A program made the position numbers and the translations under genes. The notes under the pieces are model-generated. The model made no database searches. It saw nothing but the letters and a program-made list of their open reading frames with translations, and was not told the DNA's origin. A DNA stretch of 64,000 bases from Paenibacillus humicola (GTDB lineage: Bacteria > Bacillota > Bacilli > Paenibacillales > Paenibacillaceae): the NCBI RefSeq assembly GCF_028826105.1, contig NZ_JAQGPL010000001.1, positions 1,018,501-1,082,500 of the forward strand, written 5' to 3'. Shown in pieces: positions 32,655 through 41,129 of this stretch; positions within the stretch are counted from its first letter, which is position 1, and every line of letters begins with the position of its first letter.

Positions 32655-33098
32655 CTAGCCGCGCTTCTTCTGTTCCGCCGTGACGTCGAGAAAAGCCTGG
32701 GAGAATCGGAGCGCATACTGGACCTGCGGATCCTTCAGCATGTTGAGCAACCCGAAGATGCCGATCGTCGCTCTGCTCGACTGGGCCCGCTCATTGGCTT
32801 CCATCGCCGCTTGCGCAAGGCTCTTCGCTTTCTCCTGGATCGGCTGGGCAAATTCGGTGAATCCGCCTTTCAGATCGTCGATCAGCACGCGGTCGGTCAT
32901 GATCGCCTGAGCGAAATCGTACGCTTTCGTAAGCTGCGTCATCATTTCGGCCATTTTCGGGAGATTCTCGATCAGCACCGTGAGCGAATCCTGAATTTCG
33001 GGGCGCGTCAGCTGCTCCAGCAGATCCAGCTTGCCCTTTGCATCCGGAGCCGCCTCGGCCTGGGACACGGAGCTTTCCTGACTGTTTACGATGGTCAT
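32655..33098 (-). CDS. DUF1641 domain protein
   Basis: This 147-residue helical protein carries the DUF1641 region (about 60-140; GIFGLLNMLKDPQVQYALRF). The family is often beside formate dehydrogenase or NADH dehydrogenase genes and is thought to assist redox complexes, but no activity is established. It precedes the NADH dehydrogenase gene and probably shares its promoter, where a TTGTGA direct repeat lies. Confidence 0.82.
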   Translation of the reverse strand: MTIVNSQESSVSQAEAAPDAKGKLDLLEQLTRPEIQDSLTVLIENLPKMAEMMTQLTKAYDFAQAIMTDRVLIDDLKGGFTEFAQPIQEKAKSLAQAAMEANERAQSSRATIGIFGLLNMLKDPQVQYALRFSQAFLDVTAEQKKRG

Positions 33099-33210
33099 GC
33101 GGTAACGTCCTCCTTTGTCCGGCAGTATTTGTGCATTCTTTCACAAATAAGCCGAGTCTCTGGGTATGAATGATATCCTAATGGTTAATTGTAAACCTTT
33201 TCGTAAAAAC

Positions 33211-33243
33211 TGTGAAATTGTTTTTTGTGACGATATTGTGACA
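33211..33243. promoter_or_regulatory. TTGTGA direct repeats upstream of the DUF1641-NADH dehydrogenase operon
   Basis: TTGTGA occurs at 33225-33230 and 33236-33241, exactly 11 bases apart, and TGTGA at 33211. One-turn direct repeats of this kind resemble OmpR/ResD/PhoP-type response-regulator boxes more than a palindromic Rex or Fnr site. It lies about 130 bases upstream of the DUF1641 start. Confidence 0.4.
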
Positions 33244-33423
33244 AACAATCCGCAGTCCGGATAGGTGTAGTTTGCGCTTCCTTACAAGGAATTATTTCTG
33301 GCCCGGGCATTCCGGCGTCCGTCCGCAGCCGGGCCCGCAGCCCGCCGGCTTGTCTACAAATTCCGCTGGGCATGGTACAATAACGGACAGATGACGAAAA
33401 AAGGCAAAGGCTGGTGCGCACCC

Positions 33424-34086
33424 ATGAAAAAATTGAAGCTGGTTCAACAAATGGCGGAGGAAGGCGTCGTCGCCGTTCTGCGCGGCGAATCGCCGGAGGA
33501 CGTGGTCGAGATGGCGGAGCAGTGCATCGCCGGCGGCATTAAAACGATCGAAGTGACGATGACGGTTCCGTTCGCGCTGAAGGCGATCGAGAAGCTGGCC
33601 GCCACGTATTCGAGCGACACGGCGGACCCGGCGAAATTTGCGATTATCGGCGTCGGCACGGTGCTCGACCCGGAGACGGCCCGCGCCGCCATTCTGAGCG
33701 GAGCGGAGTTTGTCGTGGGGCCGTCGCTCAATCCGGCGACCGTTACGCTTTGCAACCGTTACCGGATCCCGGTCATGCCGGGCGTCATGACGGTGAAGGA
33801 AATCCAGGAGGCGCTCGAGCTCGGCGTCGATATCGTCAAGCTGTTTCCGGGCAACCTGTATTCGCCTTCCATCATTAAGGCGCTGAAAGGCCCGGTGCCG
33901 CAGGCGAACATCATGCCGACCGGCGGCGTTTCGCTCGAAAATTTGGGCGAGTGGATCAAAGCCGGCGCGGTAGCTGTCGGCATCGGCTCGGATTTGACGA
34001 GCGAAGCGGTGAAAAAAGGCGATTACAGCCTGATCGCGGCCCGCGCCGCAAAATATATCGAAGCGTATAAAGCGGCAAAAGGCTGA
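33424..34086 (+). CDS. eda: KDPG/4-hydroxy-2-oxoglutarate aldolase
   Basis: This class I aldolase of about 220 residues splits 2-keto-3-deoxy-6-phosphogluconate to pyruvate and glyceraldehyde 3-phosphate, and related enzymes split 4-hydroxy-2-oxoglutarate. Glu (GIKTIEVTM), the Schiff-base Lys in VDIVKLFPGN and the phosphate loop in MPTGGV are intact. The ATG at 33424 is used, as an earlier ATG at 33391 falls near the predicted -10 (TACAAT). The gene is alone between promoter and terminator. It is not linked with the hydroxyproline operons 15 kb away, so sugar-acid metabolism is the likelier role. Confidence 0.88.
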   Translation: MKKLKLVQQMAEEGVVAVLRGESPEDVVEMAEQCIAGGIKTIEVTMTVPFALKAIEKLAATYSSDTADPAKFAIIGVGTVLDPETARAAILSGAEFVVGPSLNPATVTLCNRYRIPVMPGVMTVKEIQEALELGVDIVKLFPGNLYSPSIIKALKGPVPQANIMPTGGVSLENLGEWIKAGAVAVGIGSDLTSEAVKKGDYSLIAARAAKYIEAYKAAKG

Positions 34087-34129
34087 TCCGCCGCCCGACT
34101 CGCTTCCTATCCGCCGCAGGCGGATACCG

Positions 34130-34176
34130 CCCGATCGTTTCGGCCCCTTTCGGAGGCCGCTGCGATCGGGTTTTTT
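34130..34176 (+). terminator. Terminator after the aldolase
   Basis: Stem CCCGATCG (34130-34137) with CGATCGGG (34163-34170), with an inner GGCC...GGCC pairing, is followed by six T residues. Confidence 0.85.
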
Positions 34177-34313
34177 CATGCTCGCAGCAGGTAAATCGGA
34201 TAGTGTGGTATTTGTTATTCAATTCTTCTACATATTAATTGAACGACGGAATTTAGGTTAAACTTACATCTATACAAATAAATAGAGATCAAAAACGGAG
34301 AGAAAATTGTCGA

Positions 34314-34343
34314 TTGACAGGTTGAAAACGGTTGTGCTAGTAT
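34314..34343 (+). promoter_or_regulatory. Sigma-A promoter of the third sugar importer operon
   Basis: TTGACA (34314-34319) and TAGTAT (34338-34343) are 18 bases apart. An AT-rich leader of about 160 bases with ATTAATA-type repeats follows before the binding-protein gene. Confidence 0.65.
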
Positions 34344-34509
34344 GTGATTAATAAAAATAGTAATTAGTTAATATATAATGACTCTCTCTGATTGCCCGTG
34401 TTTACCGGCGGTTTGCGGTTTCACCGGATTGGCTGCTTTGCGTTTCCGGACAAGGGGACGGCTCTTCATGCCGATTCGATTCCAAATAATAAGCGGAGGT
34501 AAAAGCGAA

Positions 34510-36150
34510 ATGAAAAAGGCGGTCCCGATTTTGCTGACCCTTGGACTGGGAGCGGCGCTTCTCGCCGGGTGCAGCGGCAGCGCAAATAACGAGAGCGGCA
34601 GTGCTGCAGCCGGAAATGAAAGCGGTAACAACGCAGCGGGCGGCAAAGTGAAGCTAACGGCAATCATCACGAAACATCCGTTGACGGAAGAGCTTGCGAA
34701 AATGAAATGGCTGCAGGACGCCGAAGACCGCGCGGGCGTCGATATCCAGTGGCAGGAGGTGACGGCCGACTGGGATCAGAAGAAAGGCGCGCTGCTTGCC
34801 GGGGGCGACGTTCCGGACCTGATCGTCGGGCCTAATGCGATCTCGGACGCCGACATCGCCCAGTTTCCAGGCTTGTTCCAGGACCTGACCGACCTGGTCG
34901 CCAAGGACGCGCCGAACGTGCAGGCGATGTTTAACGACAAGCCGGAGACGAAGGTGATTGCCACGCAGACGGACGGCAAAATCTACGGGCTGCCGAAATA
35001 TCAGAGGTTCTGGCCCGCGACGGCGACGAGGCAGTTCATCAACCAGAAGTGGCTCGATCATCTCGGATTGAAAATGCCGACGACCTGGGACGAGCTGTTT
35101 AACGTCTTGAAAGCGTTTAAGGACCAGGATGCGAACGGCAACGGCGATCCGAACGACGAGATTCCGATGGACTTCGCTCCGACGGGTACGGGAGGCTTCG
35201 GCTACTTCCAGCCGACGGTGCTGCTCGGCAGCGAAGGCATCACGCTGACGGACGGCAGCGGGACTGGCTATTTCGTGGAGGACGGCAAGGTAAAAAACTT
35301 CCTCACGGACGACCGGTACAAGCAAATGGTGGAGTTTCTTCACAAATGCTACGCGGCCGGGCTCATCAATCCCGAGGTGTTCACGCAGGACTACACCAAA
35401 TTCCAGTCGGTCGCCCGCGGCACCGGCGATACGGCAAAGGTCGGCTTTACGTGGGGCTGGGAAGTGACCGACCGGTTCGGCAACCAGCTGGCGCCCCAGT
35501 ATACGTCGGTGGCGCCGCTTAAAGTATCGGCCGATTCGACGGCCAAACTGTCTTGGGACTACGATTACAACTCCCTCAACTACGGCTCGAACATGGTGGT
35601 CATGTCGGCGAAGACCAAAAATAAAGACGCGGCGATGAAGTTCATCAACGAGCTGTACGATCCGAAGGTGAGCATGCAGGTGCTGTTCGGCTCGCTCGGC
35701 ACCAACATCAAGGATAACGGCGACGGCAGCTACACGGTACTGCCGCCGGCGGACAAGAATATGGACCCCGGCACCTGGAAATGGACGTCGACATGGGCGG
35801 ATAACGGACCGATGTACATCGCCGATTCGCTGAAATTGACGCTGGGGACGGACATGCAGTCTGTGGGCAAGCAAACCGAGCCGCTCATGGGCGCACTCGG
35901 CGCCGTCAACCCAAGAACCGACGTGCTGCCGAGCATGTTCATCAAATACAGCACCGATGACAACAACGCGATGAGCCTTGTGAACACGAACATGATGACG
36001 CTTGCCATCGCCAAATATTCGCAGTGGATTACGAAGGGCGGCATCGAGAACGAGTGGGACGGCTACGTGAAAAATCTCGAGAAAATCGGTCTGCCGAACA
36101 ATCTGAAAATCATGCAGAAGTATTACGACGATTATAAAAGCAAGGCGTAA
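34510..36150 (+). CDS. Extracellular solute-binding lipoprotein (LplA-like)
   Basis: This 546-residue lipoprotein has the signal peptide ILLTLGLGAALLAGCSG with lipidated Cys near residue 19 and a Ser/Asn/Gly tether. The length and the pattern of permeases behind it match the LplA/YtcQ group of Paenibacillus, which import complex plant or bacterial oligosaccharides. GCGGAGG stands upstream of the ATG at 34510. The ligand cannot be read from the sequence. The gene starts a three-gene operon under a good sigma-A promoter. Confidence 0.9.
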   Translation: MKKAVPILLTLGLGAALLAGCSGSANNESGSAAAGNESGNNAAGGKVKLTAIITKHPLTEELAKMKWLQDAEDRAGVDIQWQEVTADWDQKKGALLAGGDVPDLIVGPNAISDADIAQFPGLFQDLTDLVAKDAPNVQAMFNDKPETKVIATQTDGKIYGLPKYQRFWPATATRQFINQKWLDHLGLKMPTTWDELFNVLKAFKDQDANGNGDPNDEIPMDFAPTGTGGFGYFQPTVLLGSEGITLTDGSGTGYFVEDGKVKNFLTDDRYKQMVEFLHKCYAAGLINPEVFTQDYTKFQSVARGTGDTAKVGFTWGWEVTDRFGNQLAPQYTSVAPLKVSADSTAKLSWDYDYNSLNYGSNMVVMSAKTKNKDAAMKFINELYDPKVSMQVLFGSLGTNIKDNGDGSYTVLPPADKNMDPGTWKWTSTWADNGPMYIADSLKLTLGTDMQSVGKQTEPLMGALGAVNPRTDVLPSMFIKYSTDDNNAMSLVNTNMMTLAIAKYSQWITKGGIENEWDGYVKNLEKIGLPNNLKIMQKYYDDYKSKA

Positions 36151-36180
36151 TCTTAAACCGCTCTTACTTACCGTTACGGG

Positions 36181-36218
36181 TCATGCCGCCCGGCTTTCAT
36201 AAGGCGCCGGCGGCATGA
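36181..36218 (+). other. Intercistronic hairpin after the LplA-like gene
   Basis: A 10-bp stem TCATGCCGCC (36181-36190) with GGCGGCATGA (36209-36218) and no T run, placed as after the binding-protein gene at 21441. Confidence 0.55.
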
Positions 36219-36244
36219 TTCCTTGAAAGGGAGATGCGTTTCTC

Positions 36245-37213
36245 ATGACCTCTCAAACGAATGAGCTGCCGCAGCAGGCCGGCGCGAAACGCGCTCATGC
36301 GCGCAGCAAGCCGACCGTTATCGGCACCTTCCGGCGCGACTACCAATTGTGGATCATGGTTTTTCCGGCCATCGTCGTCGTTTTGCTGTTCAATTACGTT
36401 CCGATGTACGGCATTCAGCTCGCTTTTCGCGATTACGATTTTACGAAGGGGCTGACCGGGGGCGCCTGGCGCGGACTTCACTATTTCGAGCAGTTCGTGA
36501 CCAATTACATGTTCGCCGATTTGATGAAAAATACGGTGACGATCAGTCTCGCTACGATTATCCTCGGCTTCCCGGCGCCGATCGTGCTGGCCCTCATCCT
36601 GAACCAGGTGAAGTGGAGGCGGGCGAAAAAAACGCTGCAGACGACTGTCTATTTGCCGCATTTTATTTCGATCGTCGTCATGGTCGGGCTGCTGAACGTG
36701 CTGCTGTCGCCCAACACGGGCATTGTGGGGCACATTTTGGACTGGCTGGGCTGGGGCGATTTCAACATGCTCGCCTCGACGAGGGCGTTCGTGCCGGTCT
36801 ACGTTCTCTCGGACATCTGGCAGCACTGCGGCTGGAACAGCATCATTTATTTGGCCGCGCTGTCGACCGTCGATCCGCAGCTGTACGATTCCGCGAAAAT
36901 CGACGGCGCCGGCAGATGGCAGACGATTCTGCACGTCGATTTGCCGGCCATCAAACCGACAATCATCATTTTGTTCATTCTCAGCATGGGTAACGTGCTC
37001 GGCACGGGCTTCGAAAAAGTGTTCCTGATGCAGAACGCGCTCAACCTGCCCGTTTCCGAGGTGATCGTGACCTACGTGTATAAGATCGGCATCATTTCGA
37101 ACCAATTCAGCTACTCGGCGGCCATCGGCCTGTTCAATACGCTGATCAATTTTATTTTCCTAGTTGCGATGAACGCGATCTCCCGAAGAGCTTCGAACAT
37201 CAGCCTGTGGTAG
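36245..37213 (+). CDS. Sugar ABC transporter permease (LplB-like)
   Basis: This 322-residue membrane subunit has a charged N-terminal tail and the LplB-type start FRRDYQLWIMVFPAIVVVLLFNYVPMYG, shortened here to its key residues F-R-x-D-x-x-L. The EAA-like loop is DSAKIDGAGRWQTILHVDLP, and the end reads NAISRRASNISLW as in the family. Binding-site GAAAGGGAG precedes the ATG. It pairs with the next gene. Confidence 0.9.
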   Translation: MTSQTNELPQQAGAKRAHARSKPTVIGTFRRDYQLWIMVFPAIVVVLLFNYVPMYGIQLAFRDYDFTKGLTGGAWRGLHYFEQFVTNYMFADLMKNTVTISLATIILGFPAPIVLALILNQVKWRRAKKTLQTTVYLPHFISIVVMVGLLNVLLSPNTGIVGHILDWLGWGDFNMLASTRAFVPVYVLSDIWQHCGWNSIIYLAALSTVDPQLYDSAKIDGAGRWQTILHVDLPAIKPTIIILFILSMGNVLGTGFEKVFLMQNALNLPVSEVIVTYVYKIGIISNQFSYSAAIGLFNTLINFIFLVAMNAISRRASNISLW

Positions 37214-37223
37214 GAGGAAGGTC

Positions 37224-38126
37224 ATGGAGCTTGCAGCCAAAAAAAACAAAAGCGCCGGAGACGCGGTATTCGATGCCGTCATCGTCGTCCTGTGCGCATT
37301 CATCTTTCTGATCGTAGCCTACCCGCTTTATTTTGTCGTGATCGCCTCGGTCAGCGATTCGACGCTCGTGTCCACCGGCCATGTCATTTTGTTCCCGAAG
37401 GGCTTCAGCCTGTTCGGCTATCATGAAATTTTTAAGGACGCCCGCATTTGGACCGGGTATAAAAATACGATCGTCTATACGCTGCTGGGCACGTTCGTGA
37501 ACCTGCTGTTCACGCTCCCGGCCGCTTATGCGCTCTCGAGGCCGGAATTCCGGGCGAGACGTTTCCTGATGCTGCTTTTCGTCGTGACGATGTTTTTCAA
37601 CGGGGGCCTCATTCCGACGTATATCCTGATGAAGGGGCTGCATCTGACGAACAATTTATGGGTGTTTATCATTCCCTTTTCCGTCAATATCTATAACCTG
37701 ATCATCGCCAGGACGTTTCTCGAGAATGCGATTCCGAAGGAGCTTTACGAGGCGGCTTCGATGGACGGCTGCACGCATTTCACCTTTTTCATGAAGGTGG
37801 CGATGCCGCTTTCCAAGTCCGTCGTCTCCGTAATCGGGCTGTATTATCTGGTGGCGCATTGGAACGATTTCTTCACGGCGCTCATTTATATCCGCAGCAA
37901 CAGCCTGCAGCCGCTGCAGATCGTGCTCCGGGACATTTTGCTGTCCAACCAGGTATTTGCGGGGGGCGCGGGAACCGGCGGCGATGCGGGAGGTTATGCG
38001 CAGCGGTACGCCGACCAGATCAAATACGGGGTCATCATCGTCTCGACGCTGCCGATTCTGCTCGTGTACCCGTTTATTCAGAAATATTTCGAAAAAGGGG
38101 TCATGATCGGTTCGATCAAAGGTTAA
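37224..38126 (+). CDS. Carbohydrate ABC transporter permease (LplC-like)
   Basis: This 300-residue partner permease has the LplC features VAYPLYFVVIASVSD, the EAA loop EAASMDGCTHFTFFMKVAMP and the tail YFEKGVMIGSIKG. The ATG at 37224 follows GGAGGAAGG after a 10-base gap. It closes a three-gene LplABC-type importer. A convergent ArsR-type regulator gene follows across a shared terminator. Confidence 0.9.
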   Translation: MELAAKKNKSAGDAVFDAVIVVLCAFIFLIVAYPLYFVVIASVSDSTLVSTGHVILFPKGFSLFGYHEIFKDARIWTGYKNTIVYTLLGTFVNLLFTLPAAYALSRPEFRARRFLMLLFVVTMFFNGGLIPTYILMKGLHLTNNLWVFIIPFSVNIYNLIIARTFLENAIPKELYEAASMDGCTHFTFFMKVAMPLSKSVVSVIGLYYLVAHWNDFFTALIYIRSNSLQPLQIVLRDILLSNQVFAGGAGTGGDAGGYAQRYADQIKYGVIIVSTLPILLVYPFIQKYFEKGVMIGSIKG

Positions 38127-38188
38127 GCGGAAGGCAAACGCTCGGTCTATTGGGGAGGACACCGCCGTTCTTCCCGGCCGCATGAGAA

Positions 38189-38235
38189 AACCCGGACGGC
38201 CATCCGGAACGCCAGCGTTCCGGGCCGTCCGGGTT
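38189..38235. terminator. Bidirectional terminator between importer operon and ArsR-type gene
   Basis: Stem AACCCGGACGGC (38189-38200) with GCCGTCCGGGTT (38224-38235) also holds an inner CCGGAACG/CGTTCCGG hairpin. It stands between convergent stops. Confidence 0.75.
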
Positions 38236-38238
38236 ATC

Positions 38239-39210
38239 TCATTCCGATTCGTCTTCGCGCTCCTGCCGGGACGAAGGCGCGCTTCCTTTCTCCGCCCCTT
38301 TCTCGTAGTAAAGCTTGAACAATAGATCCTGATTGTAGTTGCCGAAGCCCGAGCCGAAAAGGGTAAGGCCTCCGATGTTGACGGCATCCTCCAGCACGGC
38401 GACGCGGAACGTCCACTGCTTTAGCTTGACATCGAGCATGTCGAGCGTCACGCCGGACAGATGCTGGCCGTCGATATACGTCCCGCTTTTGTTGATTTTC
38501 AACACCTTCAGGAGGCCGTACTGATTGATCTCGTTCCACCACCAGTCGGGCGTATATTTGCCGCGGTTGCCGCCGCCGAAGTCGCCGGGGCTTGTCCATG
38601 TGCCCAGATTGACGCCGTTCAGAAAAAAGGTGATGTCCGAAGGCCAGTTATCGTTCGTAAACGGCGCCTCGGAGGAAATCTCCATTGAAATTTCAAGCTC
38701 GACCGGCTCTTCGCCTTTCATTATAAAGTTCGGCACTTTGTATTCGACGAAGCCGTCGCTGCCGAACCATAAAATTTTCGCGTTGACGCGCTCGGGGTCG
38801 AGAAAATAACGCGGCTCGTCGAAGATGCCGATCACCTTCTCGGTCGTGGCGAGCCCGCACGTCGGCTCGATATCGAAGTCCGTGTAATGGCCGACGGATA
38901 CTTCGGTCAAATGATATTCCCGCGCGGACGGATCGTCCTTGGCCGGGAACTCGATTTCGATAAAATCGGTCGAGAGCGTGCACACCTTCTTCGCCCCCCC
39001 TCTGCCGGACACCATCGTCGTGCGGATAAGCCCCGCCTTTTCCAGCTTCTTGACGTGCATGGTCATGATCGGACTGCTGAGATTGACCGCCTGCGCCAGC
39101 TCCTTGATGTTCATGTCCCGTTTCGCCAGCAGCTGGATGATGTTGATTCGGACATCGCTGGCGAGCGCCTCGTAGACCGGCAGCCATTTCTCGGTTACAT
39201 CGATTTTCAT
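38239..39210 (-). CDS. ArsR-family regulator with large C-terminal domain
   Basis: This 323-residue protein has an N-terminal winged helix (about 10-95; ALASDVRINIIQLLAK and NLSSPIMTMHVKKLEKAGL) of the ArsR type. The remaining 220 residues are rich in beta strands and aromatic residues, with WWWNEINQYG near residue 225, and are far larger than the normal ArsR tail. ArsR regulators are usually about 100-120 residues. The ATG at 39210 follows GGGAGG. It is convergent with the LplABC-type importer, so it may sense a carbohydrate and control it. The extra domain is not identified. Confidence 0.82.
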   Translation of the reverse strand: MKIDVTEKWLPVYEALASDVRINIIQLLAKRDMNIKELAQAVNLSSPIMTMHVKKLEKAGLIRTTMVSGRGGAKKVCTLSTDFIEIEFPAKDDPSAREYHLTEVSVGHYTDFDIEPTCGLATTEKVIGIFDEPRYFLDPERVNAKILWFGSDGFVEYKVPNFIMKGEEPVELEISMEISSEAPFTNDNWPSDITFFLNGVNLGTWTSPGDFGGGNRGKYTPDWWWNEINQYGLLKVLKINKSGTYIDGQHLSGVTLDMLDVKLKQWTFRVAVLEDAVNIGGLTLFGSGFGNYNQDLLFKLYYEKGAEKGSAPSSRQEREDESE

Positions 39211-39271
39211 GAGGTTCCTCCCGTCATGCGGCTCGTATTCCTCCACTATTCATTAACAAATAGGTATATTA

Positions 39272-39300
39272 ATAATACAAACATTAATTTATTTTTTCAA
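39272..39300 (-). promoter_or_regulatory. Promoter of the ArsR-type regulator
   Basis: On the minus strand TTGAAA (39300-39295) and TATTAT (39277-39272) are 17 bases apart. The region is AT-rich with ATTAATA repeats that also occur in the leader of the importer operon at about 34346. Confidence 0.55.
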
Positions 39301-39430
39301 TCTATAGTCGGCCAATAACGAAACGTTAGCAAATCTATAACAAATCTATAGGAAAGCGTCATAGACAAATCGCTGGACGCGGTGATACGATAGCGACGTG
39401 GGAGATTAGGAGATTATTGGAGGAAACCGC

Positions 39431-40996
39431 GTGAAGAGCAGGAATAAGAAGGGGATGCTGGCTGCCGTGCTGGCTGCCGGCCTCGTGCTTGCGCCTCTGC
39501 CCGGGCTGACGGGAGGAAGCGCCGCCGCGGCGGCAAAGCCCGCAGCAGCGGCAATCGGCAAGACGGCCTATCAAGTGTATGTGGACGGCCGCAAGCTCGC
39601 GCTGTCGCCTCCGCCGGTCACGCTGAGCGGCACGACGCTTGTGCCGATGAGGGCGATTTTCAAAGCGCTGCAGGCCGACGTAACCTGGGAGCCGTCGACG
39701 AAGACGATCATCGGCATCAAGGACGGCATGAGCGTTACGCTGCAGCTCGGCTCGAAGAAAGCGGTCAAGAACGGCAAGGCGGTGCTGCTGGCCGTTCCGG
39801 CGCAGCAGCTGAACGGGACGACGATGGTGCCGCTTCGTTTTGTTTCGGAGACGCTGGGAGCCGAGGTGGCGGTCGATGCCGCGTCGCATGCGATCCGGAT
39901 CACGTCCGAGGAAGCGCTTGAGCAGCAGGAAATCGACAAGCTGGCTGAAGAGCAGCGCCGGCAGCAGCAGGACGACGACAAAGAGAAGCTGAGCGTCCGG
40001 CAAATCGTCGACGAGAATGACGCGAAGGTCGTCATGATTACAACGGACACCGCCCAAGGCAGCGGCGTCATTATCGGCAGCGACCGGATCCTGACGAATT
40101 TTCACGTCGTCCAGGACGCCGCATCGGCGACCGTGACGCTGGAAGACGGCACGACCGCAGACGTGAAGGGCATCGTCGGCTACGATAAGGACAGCGACTT
40201 GGCGGTGCTTCAAACGAAGAAGCCGCTCGGGGTCGATCCGGTCAAAATCGGTGAATCCGAGCTGGTCGGCAAAGGCGATCACGTCGTTGCCATCGGCAGT
40301 CCGCTCGGTATTCAGAATACGGTATCCGAAGGGATCGTCAGCAACATTCAATCGGACGGCGGCGCGCAAACGTTCCAGATCAGCGTCCCGATCGATCACG
40401 GCAGCTCCGGCGGCGGCCTGTTCAACGACGACGGCGAGCTGATCGGCCTTACGTCCTCGGGCGTCGACGATACGCACGCGGATCTGAACTTTGCGGTTTC
40501 AGCTGAAAGCATCCAATTGCTGCTGCAGGACATCGCATCGAATCCGCCCTCAAGCGTCGCCTTCCTGCCGAGCGACAAGCCGTCGACGCTGGCCGGCGCA
40601 ACGAACGACGAGATCAAGGCATTCATGGACAAGGAATACTCGACGATCGAGACGTCCGAAGGGACGGCCAAGCTGAGCGATTTTCAGGTGACCCGCGACG
40701 ATCAGGGATGGGTCGTCATTACGGCGGTTATCGATCCGGCCTTTTATATGGTATACGGTCATAAGGCGAGCGACGATCTGCGCTATTGGGCGATCGATGC
40801 GGGCGTCGAGCTGCACAAGCTGCTTCCGGACAACGTCATCCAGCTGAATGTGTATTACGACCAGACGTTCAGCTTCCAGCCGCGCGGGTTCGGTCCGGGC
40901 GAGGTGACGGCGAACGGGGACGGCACGTGGCGAATCCGTTATCCGGTCATCCAGGTGCAGGGGAAAGAGAAGTTTAACGTGCAGGTGCGCGATTAA
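39431..40996 (+). CDS. Secreted S1C trypsin-like protease with copper amine oxidase-like N-terminal domain
   Basis: This 521-residue exported protein has a signal peptide (MLAAVLAAGLVLAPL, cleavage near AAAAA) and a stalk-type copper amine oxidase N1-like domain (about 45-155). A Gln/Glu/Asp-rich linker follows, then an HtrA-like protease domain. The triad is His in LTNFHVV, Asp in DKDSDLAVL and Ser in HGSSGGGLF. No PDZ domain is evident; the C-terminal 140 residues are unassigned. The GTG at 39431 follows GGAGG. It probably acts at the cell wall. Confidence 0.88.
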   Translation: MKSRNKKGMLAAVLAAGLVLAPLPGLTGGSAAAAAKPAAAAIGKTAYQVYVDGRKLALSPPPVTLSGTTLVPMRAIFKALQADVTWEPSTKTIIGIKDGMSVTLQLGSKKAVKNGKAVLLAVPAQQLNGTTMVPLRFVSETLGAEVAVDAASHAIRITSEEALEQQEIDKLAEEQRRQQQDDDKEKLSVRQIVDENDAKVVMITTDTAQGSGVIIGSDRILTNFHVVQDAASATVTLEDGTTADVKGIVGYDKDSDLAVLQTKKPLGVDPVKIGESELVGKGDHVVAIGSPLGIQNTVSEGIVSNIQSDGGAQTFQISVPIDHGSSGGGLFNDDGELIGLTSSGVDDTHADLNFAVSAESIQLLLQDIASNPPSSVAFLPSDKPSTLAGATNDEIKAFMDKEYSTIETSEGTAKLSDFQVTRDDQGWVVITAVIDPAFYMVYGHKASDDLRYWAIDAGVELHKLLPDNVIQLNVYYDQTFSFQPRGFGPGEVTANGDGTWRIRYPVIQVQGKEKFNVQVRD

Positions 40997-41014
40997 CACA
41001 TACGCTCACCGCAT

Positions 41015-41069
41015 TAAGGGAGCCCTCGAGGAGGCAAGAAGCGTCCGAGAGCGGCCTCCCTTCTTTTTT
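41015..41069 (+). terminator. Terminator after the protease gene
   Basis: AAGGGAG (41015-41021) pairs with CTCCCTT (41055-41061) around a long loop and is followed by seven T residues. Confidence 0.7.
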
Positions 41070-41129
41070 TGCCCGAAATTCGGTACAATGATAGACAATC
41101 CGAAGCAAACAAATGAGGGAACCTTCGAA

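Noticed and set aside
33225..33245. Rex or Fnr-type operator upstream of the DUF1641 gene
   Set aside because: The repeats are direct (TTGTGA twice), not inverted as a Rex or Fnr site needs.
33424..34086. Linking the Eda-type aldolase to the hydroxyproline pathway
   Set aside because: A 4-hydroxy-2-oxoglutarate activity fits only the L-Hyp route of other organisms; the gene is 15 kb away, lacks a sigma-54 promoter and is between its own promoter and terminator.
34654..35874. A 406-codon minus-strand reading inside the LplA-like gene
   Set aside because: Antisense to a well-supported lipoprotein gene and rich in Arg/His/Val without motifs.
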